From Geminocystis sp. NIES-3709 (GTDB lineage: Bacteria > Cyanobacteriota > Cyanobacteriia > Cyanobacteriales > Cyanobacteriaceae), in contig NZ_AP014821.1 of NCBI RefSeq assembly GCF_001548115.1, positions 2,235,262 to 2,299,261 of the forward strand: a DNA stretch of 64,000 nucleotides, in the 5' to 3' direction. The notes under the pieces were generated by a model. It did no database searches and was not told the origin of the DNA. It saw only the letters and a program-made list of their open reading frames with translations. Position numbers and translations under genes: made by a program. Below, piece after piece: positions 1 through 8,284 of the stretch. Positions within the stretch are counted from its first letter, which is position 1. Each line of letters opens with the position of its first letter.

Positions 1-761
1 TTACGAGGATTATGAATGAGATTGGAAATAAAAGATTTATCGAATTTAATAATGTCGAAGGGTAATTGATGTAAATGACTCAAACAGGCATAGCCAGTAC
101 CAAAATCATCTAATGCTAGAGAAATACCAAAACTTTTGAGTTGATTCATCATCTTAATAGCATCACTATAATTATCCAGTAAGGCGCTTTCAGTGATTTC
201 TAAAATTAATTTTTCGGGAGGAAAACCAATATCTCTTAATGTACGAAGAATACTTGTAACTAAATAAGGATCTCTGAATTGATAGGGAGAAATATTAACA
301 GATAAATTAAAAAGAGGATAAGACAAAAATTTTTTTGCTTGTAAACAGGCTTGATTTAAAATCCATTTACCGATGGGGATAATCAATTCATTTTCTTCTG
401 CAATAGAAATAAATTTATTTGGTGAAATTAAACCCCATTCCGGATGACACCATCGGATTAATGCTTCTGCACCGATAACTTGTTGATTATTAAGTTGTAT
501 TATGGGTTGATAATAAACATTGAATTCATCTTCCAGTAATGCTTTATCTAATGCTTGTTCCATAAAATCATGAAGCATAATTAATAAAAAATCCTGTTTT
601 AGATGTTTATGGCCATAGGAATCCAAAAAAGAAGAAAAAGTTTCTGGAGATAAGCTATTTGTTTTAATGTACTTTAAAAAGTGTTTTTTCCGTTTCCATT
701 TACTACTATTCAACATAGTTTGATAATGGTGAAAAAGACTCTCATGATTTACTCGACTCAT
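1..761 (-). CDS. EAL-domain cyclic-di-GMP phosphodiesterase, 3' end outside window
   Basis: The first 253 residues are visible and the frame runs off the left edge. The start is ATG at 761, preceded by an in-frame TAG and an AGGAAAGA ribosome-binding-like stretch. After a ~65-residue N-terminal segment the EAL domain is clear: GAEALIRWCHPEWG carries the E-A-L signature, followed by NISPYQF, LEITESALLD and the loop-6-like DDFGTGY. EAL domains hydrolyse cyclic di-GMP and these residues hold the metal and substrate ligands. No GGDEF, PAS or receiver domain is seen in the visible part, so the protein may be a stand-alone EAL enzyme or may have more C-terminal sequence outside the window. Family assignment is firm; activity is inferred. 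Confidence 0.9.
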   Translation of the reverse strand, partial: MSRVNHESLFHHYQTMLNSSKWKRKKHFLKYIKTNSLSPETFSSFLDSYGHKHLKQDFLLIMLHDFMEQALDKALLEDEFNVYYQPIIQLNNQQVIGAEALIRWCHPEWGLISPNKFISIAEENELIIPIGKWILNQACLQAKKFLSYPLFNLSVNISPYQFRDPYLVTSILRTLRDIGFPPEKLILEITESALLDNYSDAIKMMNQLKSFGISLALDDFGTGYACLSHLHQLPFDIIKFDKSFISNLIHNPR

Positions 762-816
762 TTTTCTTCTTTCCTACAAGGGGAAATCAATAAATTTGTT
801 GAAAAAATTGCAATTG

Positions 817-1764
817 TCATGAAGCAATACTGTTCATCGTATAAATTTGATAGCCGAAAACTTTTTCCTGTTCAATTAAAGTCACAAATCCTTTAATCAT
901 GGTAGAACAATTTTTGATGTAATTTTCTATCCATTGTTGATACCATTTCAACTCAAAGTAATTAAGGGATTCAATTAAACTTCCTCTAAAATTAATTAAT
1001 CCTCTCGAAGTAATTTCAAAGTTTTTTATCCAATCACAATCAGGACGAGAAGTTTCTAAATATCTAATGGAAATTGTTTTTCCTAGGTAATGGCTACCGA
1101 CTTTGTTTAAATAATTCAAACTATTTACTATCTGCACAATAGTAATATTTAAAGTTTGTTTCATCCTATGTTCTCTAGGGCGAAAATCAATATCAAATAA
1201 GGTTCGATCGTTATATTCTGCATCTTTAAAAGATGTTTTTTTCAATTTCACACCAATCAAAGAAGCATTGTGTAAGATAGCCTCCTGAAAATTAGTTTCT
1301 GTTAAAACACTACCTGTTAAAAATCCATGAGTTAAATTACTTTTGCGTAAATTAGCATAACTTAAGTCACTGTTATTAAGAGATACACGAGTTAAATTTG
1401 CCCCTGCCAAATAAGCTCCACTTAAGTCAGCATTGGTCATATGAGCGTGTTCGAGGTTGGTATTTTTAAAATGAGCTTTTGTAAGAACTCCATAATTGAG
1501 ATTTGCATTACTCAAATTTGCGTGATCTAATATTGCTCCTGTTAAATTGCATCCTTTTAAATTAGCTCCCTTAAGAAAGCATTTTTTCAAATTTGCTTCT
1601 GTTAAATCTACTCCGATTAAATTAGCACAACTTAAATCTGCTCCGGATAAGTCAATATTAGCCAGAGAAATTCCCTGAAGATTGATACGGGATAAATTTT
1701 GTTTACAGAAACTCCTTTCCCCAGAGTTATATTGGTATAGAAAATCACTTAATTTTAGCATCAT
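817..1764 (-). CDS. Pentapeptide-repeat protein with conserved C-terminal domain
   Basis: 315 residues. From about residue 25 to 190 the sequence is built of A(N/D)Lxx pentapeptide repeats (ANIDLSGADLSCANLIGVDL and so on), which fold as a right-handed quadrilateral beta-helix. The last ~115 residues are not repetitive and contain a segment ELKWYQQWIENYIKNCS. The same architecture, including a GERxF start to the repeat region and the same C-terminal motif, recurs in the 319-residue protein at 45148-46107, so the two are paralogues. No signal peptide is evident. The molecular function of this family is not known to me. The ATG at 1764 lies about 1 kb from the EAL gene start and both read leftward. 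Confidence 0.85.
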   Translation of the reverse strand: MMLKLSDFLYQYNSGERSFCKQNLSRINLQGISLANIDLSGADLSCANLIGVDLTEANLKKCFLKGANLKGCNLTGAILDHANLSNANLNYGVLTKAHFKNTNLEHAHMTNADLSGAYLAGANLTRVSLNNSDLSYANLRKSNLTHGFLTGSVLTETNFQEAILHNASLIGVKLKKTSFKDAEYNDRTLFDIDFRPREHRMKQTLNITIVQIVNSLNYLNKVGSHYLGKTISIRYLETSRPDCDWIKNFEITSRGLINFRGSLIESLNYFELKWYQQWIENYIKNCSTMIKGFVTLIEQEKVFGYQIYTMNSIAS

Positions 1765-2421
1765 GAATTGTTTTTGTAAATTATTAAACAGTTAAGTACA
1801 TACTAATCTGTGTTTTCATAAATGGCAACTTTATTTTCTATTTTTTATAAAAATTATAGATTTAATACTTATTTAATATTTATTCTAGTATTTGTATCGA
1901 AATTTACATAATTCATAATAACTAAATATAATCAGTAATATAAAGATAGAATATCATTTATTGAAAAAATAATGATTATTTAAACTTCTCAATTCCTTAT
2001 TAATAATTAATTTTTATTTTTTAATTCTATTTTATTAATAAATAGGTAATTAAATCAAAACCTTTTTAATATAAGCTATATAGCTTTTAAAGTATTTTAT
2101 TAATATTTAAAGTTACATATATCTTTTATCTTAAATATTGATAATAGTTTAGATAAAATAATAAAAATAAATAAAATTTTTAACTATTATTAACTATTTT
2201 CTTTATTTATATTAAGTTTAATAGTATTAAAATAGATATTTTAAAATTATTATATATTCCTTATTTTCTTATTTATTTTATTTTTAAACTATAAAATATT
2301 TTTCTTTTTATTTTTAATTAAAAATATATTATTTTACATTTTTTAAAATATTAATAGAAATTAAAATACAATTTTTATTAACCTTAAAATATAATGTTTT
2401 AAATAATTAATCTTTTCTTAA
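1765..2421. other. 657-bp extremely AT-rich intergenic region
   Basis: No open frame, tRNA or recognisable repeat family was found here. The sequence is almost entirely A and T with long TTTATTAATA-type runs, far more AT-rich than the flanking genes. It presumably holds the pentapeptide gene promoter at its left end and the 3' region of the mscS-type gene at its right end. Confidence 0.6.
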
Positions 2422-4071
2422 TTAATTTTCTCTTATGGGGATATTCAATGAAGGTTTGATGATCCTAAGTATTTCTTGATAAATTTGGCTACTGATTCGA
2501 TCGCCTCTTTTACCGTATTCTAGTTTAATATCATCCACAAAGAAGTTAAGTTGAAATTGATAATAGAGATAGCCTTCATCATGATTTAAAGCTGTTACCC
2601 AAATTTGGGGATCTTGCCATTTTTTTCTTTCTTTGAATCGAGATTTAAACCAATCACTCAACTCTAAAACATAGTCATCTAATCTGGTTTCTTCTAATTG
2701 GGGATTGGTAATTTTTTGGTAAAGACGATAAGTTCTTTTTTTGATTAAGTTGATTTTTCTATCCCATTCTTGGGGAATTAAATACAGATCTTCTTCTTGT
2801 AAATTAGGATCTTTTAACCAAAGACGATACCATTCTCTCACTAACTCAATCAACGCCTCTGATTCTTGAGTTTCCGTTGAATCTTGATCTTCCTCCACAA
2901 TTTTTAAACCAATTAATTCGAGAACTTGTTGATACTCTTGTCTAATATTGGTAATTTCTTCTTCAGTTAGTCCGCCTTTTTCAGCAAATTGTAACGTTAC
3001 CACTAAGGCTTCTAAAGAATATTCGATTTCTTCTAGTTTTTCGTTAACTTTTTGTTCAGCTAGTAATCTTAATTTACCGATCGACTGTTGTTCATTAAAA
3101 TGATAAGAAAAGTCATTACACAAATAATAACGATCGATTAGTGTTAGTTTTTCCTCAATATTAGCTAAGGTGTCAGGATGAGCAAGTACAACTTCAGTGA
3201 TAATTTTTTGTAAATATTCCAGATCTTGTTCTGCGGGTATTTCCAAAGAAGTAGAATAGTAATAGTAAGAAGTAGGCCGACTTAAGTTAGTAATATTTTG
3301 ATTTTGTAAAACGCTATTGGGAATATAAACATCACAATGATGATCAAATAAATAGATTTGGGTTACTCTTACCCCAATACGAGATAACATACCGATCGAG
3401 CCATCTTCCAAACGAAGCACATCGCCAAATTGAAAAGGAGTATCAATCAATAAAACAATACCACTAAAAAAATTAGCCAAAATATCTTTTACAGCAAAAC
3501 CAATAATAAAAGTCGCACCTCCTAAAGTCACCCAAATTCCCGTTAAATCAACCCCAAAAGTTTTTAAAGCAAAAACCCCCCCAAATAAAAAAATAAGTAC
3601 AGGAATTACCCCTTCAAGTAAAGGTAACAATACATCATCCCACATCACTTCTGTTTGTCGGGTATATTGTTTGAGGTAATAAATAACTACTTGTTTAAAA
3701 ATTGCTACTAACCAGTAACTAATTAAAATAATTACAATAACAGACAGAATCGTTTGTAAAATATTTTCTTCGACTAACTCTAAATCTCTAAAGGTAAATT
3801 TCAAATTAAATAAGGTAAAAAGACTGAGAATCGGATAACCAGAAACATTGAGAGTGACTAACGCAATATCCCGTTCTAATCCACGAAAGAGAGGACGTAA
3901 AACAAAAAATAAACAAAGATAAATAATTACAAATCCAACACCAAAAATTCCTAAATGAAAGAGAATGAATTGAGTTTCAGGAGAAAGGGTAAGCCAAAAT
4001 TCTTTAAGCATATTTAACCAGTTTAGGGGATTTATTGTATTTTTTGATACAGAAATTATCAAGTAAAACAT
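2422..4071 (-). CDS. MscS-family mechanosensitive ion channel
   Basis: 549 residues. Hydrophobic membrane segments occupy about residues 35-60, 80-90, 105-130 and 150-172. The MscS core follows: a Gly/Ala-rich pore helix at about 180-205 (GGATFIIGFAVKDILANFF), then the beta domain (IDTPFQFGDVLRLEDGSIG, IPNSVLQNQNITNLSRP). The C-terminal ~250 residues are hydrophilic and charged, forming a large cytoplasmic extension longer than in E. coli MscS. Such channels open on membrane tension and release osmolytes. It is divergent from the ammonium transporter gene, with ~90 bp between them. The alternative start at residue 21 (MLKEFW) cannot be excluded. Confidence 0.9.
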   Translation of the reverse strand: MFYLIISVSKNTINPLNWLNMLKEFWLTLSPETQFILFHLGIFGVGFVIIYLCLFFVLRPLFRGLERDIALVTLNVSGYPILSLFTLFNLKFTFRDLELVEENILQTILSVIVIILISYWLVAIFKQVVIYYLKQYTRQTEVMWDDVLLPLLEGVIPVLIFLFGGVFALKTFGVDLTGIWVTLGGATFIIGFAVKDILANFFSGIVLLIDTPFQFGDVLRLEDGSIGMLSRIGVRVTQIYLFDHHCDVYIPNSVLQNQNITNLSRPTSYYYYSTSLEIPAEQDLEYLQKIITEVVLAHPDTLANIEEKLTLIDRYYLCNDFSYHFNEQQSIGKLRLLAEQKVNEKLEEIEYSLEALVVTLQFAEKGGLTEEEITNIRQEYQQVLELIGLKIVEEDQDSTETQESEALIELVREWYRLWLKDPNLQEEDLYLIPQEWDRKINLIKKRTYRLYQKITNPQLEETRLDDYVLELSDWFKSRFKERKKWQDPQIWVTALNHDEGYLYYQFQLNFFVDDIKLEYGKRGDRISSQIYQEILRIIKPSLNIPIREN

Positions 4072-4164
4072 ATCAATATTTAACAGTTAATTGAAGGCTT
4101 AAGTAATTAATTCCTCAATTCTTGTTTTGTTTTGAATCAAAATCTATACCGAGAAAAAAAATTA

Positions 4165-5688
4165 ATGGTAATGATGTCAAAAAAAATGAATAAAAGACCT
4201 CTTCGATCGAAAGATCAAGGTAGTTTTATACTTAATTCTATACTTTGGGTTAACAATTTATTTTCCCCATACTGGTTAGCTTGTATTCCCTTAACGGCAG
4301 TAATTGTTTTGGTATGGAATACCGCCGCAATGGCTCAAGGATTTTCACAACCAGAAGACGTTGGTCAACTTAAAATAGTCTTAGATTCGGTTTTCTTGTT
4401 GATAACAGGAACATTAGTTGTTTTCATGAATGCCGGTTTTGCGATGTTAGAAACTGGTTTTTGTCGTCAGAAAAATGCTGTTAACGTCTTAGCGAAAAAC
4501 TTAATTGTATTTGCGATCGCTTCTGTTGTTTACTGGGCCGTCGGCTATGGCTTAATGTATGGAAATGGAAATGGTTTTATTGGTTTAGATGGTTTCTTTT
4601 TCAACGGTAGCAGTCTCCCTTATAGTGACTCAGAAGCCTTTGAAATAACGAAAACCATGGTTGAAGGTCAAGAAGTTGAAATTAAAACATTAACAAAAGT
4701 ACCTGAATCGATTTCTTTCTTTTTCCAATTAGCATTCTCTGCTACCGCCGCTACGATCGTGTCAGGTGCAGTAGCTGAAAGAATCCGTTTTGATGCCTTT
4801 TTAATCTTCAGTGTTTTATTAATCGGGATTGCTTACCCAATTACAGGACATTGGATTTGGGATGGTGGTTGGTTAGCTTCCATGGGATTCCGTGATTTTG
4901 CAGGTTCTACTGCTGTTCACTCCGTTGGTGGTTGGGCAGCTTTAATGGGTGCCGCAATTTTAGGTCCTCGTCAAGGTAAATATAGCCCCGATGGTACAGT
5001 ACACGCTATACCCGGTCATAATATGAGTATTGCGACTCTAGGATGTTTAATTCTTTGGATCGGCTGGTTTGGTTTCAACCCCGGTTCTGAGTTAGCCGCA
5101 ACTGGTAATATTTCTTATATTGCACTCACAACTAATTTAGCTGGTGCCGCTGGTTGCATCACTGCGACTGGAACTTCTTGGGCAAAAGACGGGAAACCTG
5201 ACTTATCCATGATTATTAACGGTGTTTTAGCCGGTTTAGTCGGGGTAACTGCCGGATGTGCTGATGTCAGTTATATTGGTGCTATTATTATCGGAGCTGT
5301 GGCAGGTGTTCTCGTAGTATTTGCCGTAGAATTTTTCGATAAAGTTTTAAAAATCGACGATCCTGTGGGTGCAACTTCTGTTCACTTAGTTTGTGGTGTT
5401 TGGGGTACTTTAGCAGTGGGTATTTTCAGCACTAATGGTCATAGTTTCCTTACTCAATTAATTGGTGTTTTAACAGTTGGTGGTTTTACTGTAGTTCTCA
5501 GCAGTATATTTTGGTATGGAATTAAGGCAACTAGTGGTCTTAGAGTCCATCCAGAAGAAGAAGTGAAGGGCTTAGACATCTCCGAACACGGCATGGAAGC
5601 CTACAGTGGATTTGTCAAAGAAGCTGATATTCTTGCTGGCGGTTTTTCTTCTACTGTGGGTGAAGTTAGCTCTGGTATCGAAATGTAG
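4165..5688 (+). CDS. amt: Ammonium transporter, Amt family
   Basis: About 507 residues from the ATG at 4165; an upstream TTG at 4132 keeps the frame open but is a poorer start, and ATGs at 4171, 4174 and 4186 are also possible. A hydrophobic N-terminal segment ending NTAAMAQG resembles a cleavable signal peptide, as in other cyanobacterial Amt proteins. The Amt core follows: [60 protein letters not shown], and [21 protein letters not shown] with pore histidines in a conserved context. The protein moves ammonium across the plasma membrane. I saw no perfect NtcA box (GTA-N8-TAC) in the short divergent promoter region. A strong hairpin terminator lies downstream. Confidence 0.95.
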   Translation: MVMMSKKMNKRPLRSKDQGSFILNSILWVNNLFSPYWLACIPLTAVIVLVWNTAAMAQGFSQPEDVGQLKIVLDSVFLLITGTLVVFMNAGFAMLETGFCRQKNAVNVLAKNLIVFAIASVVYWAVGYGLMYGNGNGFIGLDGFFFNGSSLPYSDSEAFEITKTMVEGQEVEIKTLTKVPESISFFFQLAFSATAATIVSGAVAERIRFDAFLIFSVLLIGIAYPITGHWIWDGGWLASMGFRDFAGSTAVHSVGGWAALMGAAILGPRQGKYSPDGTVHAIPGHNMSIATLGCLILWIGWFGFNPGSELAATGNISYIALTTNLAGAAGCITATGTSWAKDGKPDLSMIINGVLAGLVGVTAGCADVSYIGAIIIGAVAGVLVVFAVEFFDKVLKIDDPVGATSVHLVCGVWGTLAVGIFSTNGHSFLTQLIGVLTVGGFTVVLSSIFWYGIKATSGLRVHPEEEVKGLDISEHGMEAYSGFVKEADILAGGFSSTVGEVSSGIEM

Positions 5689-5768
5689 TAAGTGATTGAC
5701 AATTAATAATTAATAATTTAGAATATAGGGGATATAGGTGATAGGCAATGAACAATTAAAAAATCAAA

Positions 5769-5800
5769 ACTTATTACTTATTACTTATTACTTATTACTT
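5769..5800. repeat. Tandem heptamer repeat (ACTTATT)
   Basis: Four full copies and a partial fifth of the 7-bp unit ACTTATT lie between the amt stop codon and its terminator hairpin. This resembles the short tandemly repeated heptamers known from cyanobacterial intergenic DNA. Confidence 0.8.
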
Positions 5801-5806
5801 GTTCCG

Positions 5807-5841
5807 ATCTCCCTTATGTTTTCCAATAGGGAGATTTTTTG
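5807..5841 (+). terminator. Intrinsic terminator after amt
   Basis: An 8-bp perfect stem (ATCTCCCT at 5807-5814 with AGGGAGAT at 5828-5835), a 13-nt loop and a following T tract form a classical intrinsic terminator ~120 bp downstream of the amt stop. Confidence 0.8.
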
Positions 5842-5895
5842 TTGAAGGAAGACATTTACGTTTAAAATTTACTAAAATTAGTTTTTTTAAACGAA

Positions 5896-7077
5896 ATGAT
5901 AACCAGTGCGATTATTTCCTTAGTTTTATTATTATTTCAAAGTGTTTGTTTTTTCATTCTTCTTAGTCGATTATTTCGAGGTGCAACTCGACTTCCTCCT
6001 TTACAACCAGAATTAGCGAATCCTTCTCTTTTAGCCAAAGTTAGTGTTATTGTACCGACTCTCAATGAAGTCGATCGAATTGATAAAATGCTAGAAGGTA
6101 TAACTCGTCAAAGTTATGAGGTAAAAGAAATTCTGATCATTGACAGTAACTCCCAAGATGGCACAAGAGAAAAAGTTATAGAAGCCTCCAAAACAGATCC
6201 TCGTATTCGTCTTGTCACCGATCCTCCTTTACCATCCCATTGGGTGGGCAGACCTTGGGCATTACATAATGGATTTTTGAGTAGTTCTGACACCAGTGAA
6301 TGGATTTTAGGCATTGATGCCGATACTCAACCCCAAAAAGGTTTAATTCCTAGTTTGGTTAATTTTGCAAATAAATATAATTATGATGTAGTGTCTCTTT
6401 CTCCTCAATTTATCCTCAAAGATGCAGGAGAATGGTGGTTACAACCTGCTCTATTAATGACTTTGCTTTATCGTTTCGAGTCTTCTGGAGTTGATGCAAA
6501 AAGTCCAGAAACTGTCATGGCTAATGGACAATGTTTTCTCATCAAACGCAAAGTATTAGAAGCTATTGATGGTTATAGTTGTGCGTCTAAATCTTTTTGT
6601 GACGATGTAACTCTAGCTCGTCATATTTCTAGTATGGGTTACAAAGTCGGTTTTGCGGATGGTGCAAAAGTCATTAAAGTAAGAATGTATGAAGGTTTAA
6701 AAGAAACATGGACAGAGTGGGGACGATCACTAGATCTTAAAGATGCGGCTTCCAAAAGTCAATTATGGACAGAATGTGGATTTTTAGCTCTTATTCAGGC
6801 TTTACCGTTACCAATTATTATTACAGGCTTTTTATGTTGCTCTACCTTAGATTTTCTCAGTTTTTATTTATTATTTATCCTTAATAGCTTATTAGTGTTA
6901 ATTCGTTTTGCCTTATTAATTGCGATCGCTCCTTCTTATCAATTTACAAAATCACCAAGAGAATTATTCTTTTTCTTGTCACCCTTAGCAGATATTCTCG
7001 CCGTAATTCGTATTTTTCTTTCTGCCCAACAAAAACCTCGTCAATGGCGAGGTAGAATCTATGGAGAAATAAAATAG
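5896..7077 (+). CDS. Membrane GT2 glycosyltransferase, possibly carotenoid 2'-O-glycosyltransferase CruG
   Basis: 393 residues. An N-terminal membrane segment (residues ~3-27) precedes a GT-A fold domain: KVSVIVPTLNEVDRIDKML, ILIIDSNSQDGT, and the metal-binding DAD in ILGIDADTQP. Then comes GQCFLIKRKVLEAIDGY and, near 215-240, CDDVTLARHISSMGY. The C terminus holds two to three membrane helices. This layout and the overall sequence remind me of CruG, the cyanobacterial glycosyltransferase that adds the sugar of myxol/2-hydroxymyxol glycosides. That assignment is from memory of the family and not proven; a general GT2 enzyme of another pathway is the alternative. No carotenoid gene is adjacent in this window. 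Confidence 0.8.
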   Translation: MITSAIISLVLLLFQSVCFFILLSRLFRGATRLPPLQPELANPSLLAKVSVIVPTLNEVDRIDKMLEGITRQSYEVKEILIIDSNSQDGTREKVIEASKTDPRIRLVTDPPLPSHWVGRPWALHNGFLSSSDTSEWILGIDADTQPQKGLIPSLVNFANKYNYDVVSLSPQFILKDAGEWWLQPALLMTLLYRFESSGVDAKSPETVMANGQCFLIKRKVLEAIDGYSCASKSFCDDVTLARHISSMGYKVGFADGAKVIKVRMYEGLKETWTEWGRSLDLKDAASKSQLWTECGFLALIQALPLPIIITGFLCCSTLDFLSFYLLFILNSLLVLIRFALLIAIAPSYQFTKSPRELFFFLSPLADILAVIRIFLSAQQKPRQWRGRIYGEIK

Positions 7078-7141
7078 CTAAAAGAATACTGAATATCTAT
7101 ATAACCATCTCAATATTTACTCCATAAACTAAAATTGGCTC

Positions 7142-7245
7142 TTCTACTTTGAATATGATAAATTATGTCTAAAAAAAGGTGTCAGGTATCAGGTAGCAGG
7201 TATTAGGTTAAATTCAAACTGTTAATTTATAATAATTGCATTTTT
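7142..7245. repeat. Intergenic repeat family R2, copy 1
   Basis: About 100 bp beginning TCTACTTTGAATATGATAAA and ending AATAATTGCATTTTT, with a heptameric core of GGTGTCAGGTATCAGGTAGC type in the middle. Nearly the same sequence recurs at 33984-34072 in the same orientation. It fills most of the 252-bp gap between the glycosyltransferase and the SIMPL-domain gene. Confidence 0.75.
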
Positions 7246-7329
7246 AAAAGAGTCAAAGCTATAGCTATCAAAGTTTTTATAACTAATTATCTGAACTTGA
7301 TATAAAGATTAGAAACGAAAAATATTAAA

Positions 7330-8040
7330 TTAATAACGAATTTGTAAAGTAACAGAGGCAGAAACAGCTTGCTCTCCCCCAATAACTGGACTACTAGGCA
7401 TATTAGACACTAATTTATCTGCTATTGCTTCTCTAACTAGAGGATTAGGAATATTTGCACCATTAACATTAATAGTAATAATTTCTTGAGCCTTTAAATT
7501 TAAGGTATTTAAAACTACTTCAGCTTGTTGTTGTGCGTCAAGACTTGCTTTCATTAATGCTTGTTTTTGGGCTTGGGCAATGGCTGTTTCTGTTGCCGTT
7601 AAACTAACATTATCGATGCGAGTAGCTCCAACTTTTACACTATCATCTAATAAACGACCTACTTGATCAATTGCTAACTCAAAACTAACTAAATTACTAG
7701 CAACATAACCAGTTAACTGTCTTTGATTATTATCGTAGGTATAATTGGGACGTAATTGAATTCCGCTCGTTTGTAGTCGTTGTACGTTACTCGATCGTAA
7801 TAGTTCGACTAAAGATACCGTACGCTTGGCTACTTCTTGCTGAATTTCAGAGGCATTTTTTCCCTCAATCTCAACTCCTAATTGTACAGTAGCTATGGTA
7901 GTAGGTATTCTTTCTATTGCTTGTCCAGTAACTGTTATAGTTTTTAAAATTTGATCTTGTGCTAATACTGGTTGCATAAGGGCTAAACTAAGACAACTAA
8001 AAGAAAGGATAAACTTGTTAACGGGTTTAATCGATAGCAT
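7330..8040 (-). CDS. SIMPL-domain (DUF541) exported protein
   Basis: 236 residues. An N-terminal signal peptide (FILSFSCLSLALMQPVLAQ, cleavage after about residue 27) is followed by the SIMPL/DUF541 fold: KTITVTGQAIERIPTTIATV near the start of the mature chain, TSGIQLRPNYTYDNN, GYVASNLVSFEL, VGATRIDNVSL, and a basic-free helical segment TAIAQAQKQALMKASLDAQQ. Members of this family are periplasmic or outer-membrane associated. Their molecular function is poorly defined and oxidative stress roles have been proposed. The gene stands alone, between the glycosyltransferase and RNase E. Confidence 0.88.
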   Translation of the reverse strand: MLSIKPVNKFILSFSCLSLALMQPVLAQDQILKTITVTGQAIERIPTTIATVQLGVEIEGKNASEIQQEVAKRTVSLVELLRSSNVQRLQTSGIQLRPNYTYDNNQRQLTGYVASNLVSFELAIDQVGRLLDDSVKVGATRIDNVSLTATETAIAQAQKQALMKASLDAQQQAEVVLNTLNLKAQEIITINVNGANIPNPLVREAIADKLVSNMPSSPVIGGEQAVSASVTLQIRY

Positions 8041-8284
8041 AAGTAAAAATTTTTGATGAAAAAGATAATATTATTGACGAAATTGTATTGAAAAAGTTAC
8101 TATATTCAAAAACTTTTTTGAAGAAGACAATTTAGTCTTTGTTCTTTTCTTTTTCCTATCTTCTATATAGTTAAATCACTTTTTTTAGTCTTCCCCGTTG
8201 CATCTTTATTCGTAAATCAAAATGGGTTTAATGATTTTTCTAAATGTGTAAACTACATTCAGGGTTTATATATAATTTCAAAAA

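Noticed and set aside
4072-4164. NtcA-binding site upstream of amt
   Set aside because: No GTA-N8-TAC palindrome was found in the short divergent promoter region; only loosely similar sequences are present.
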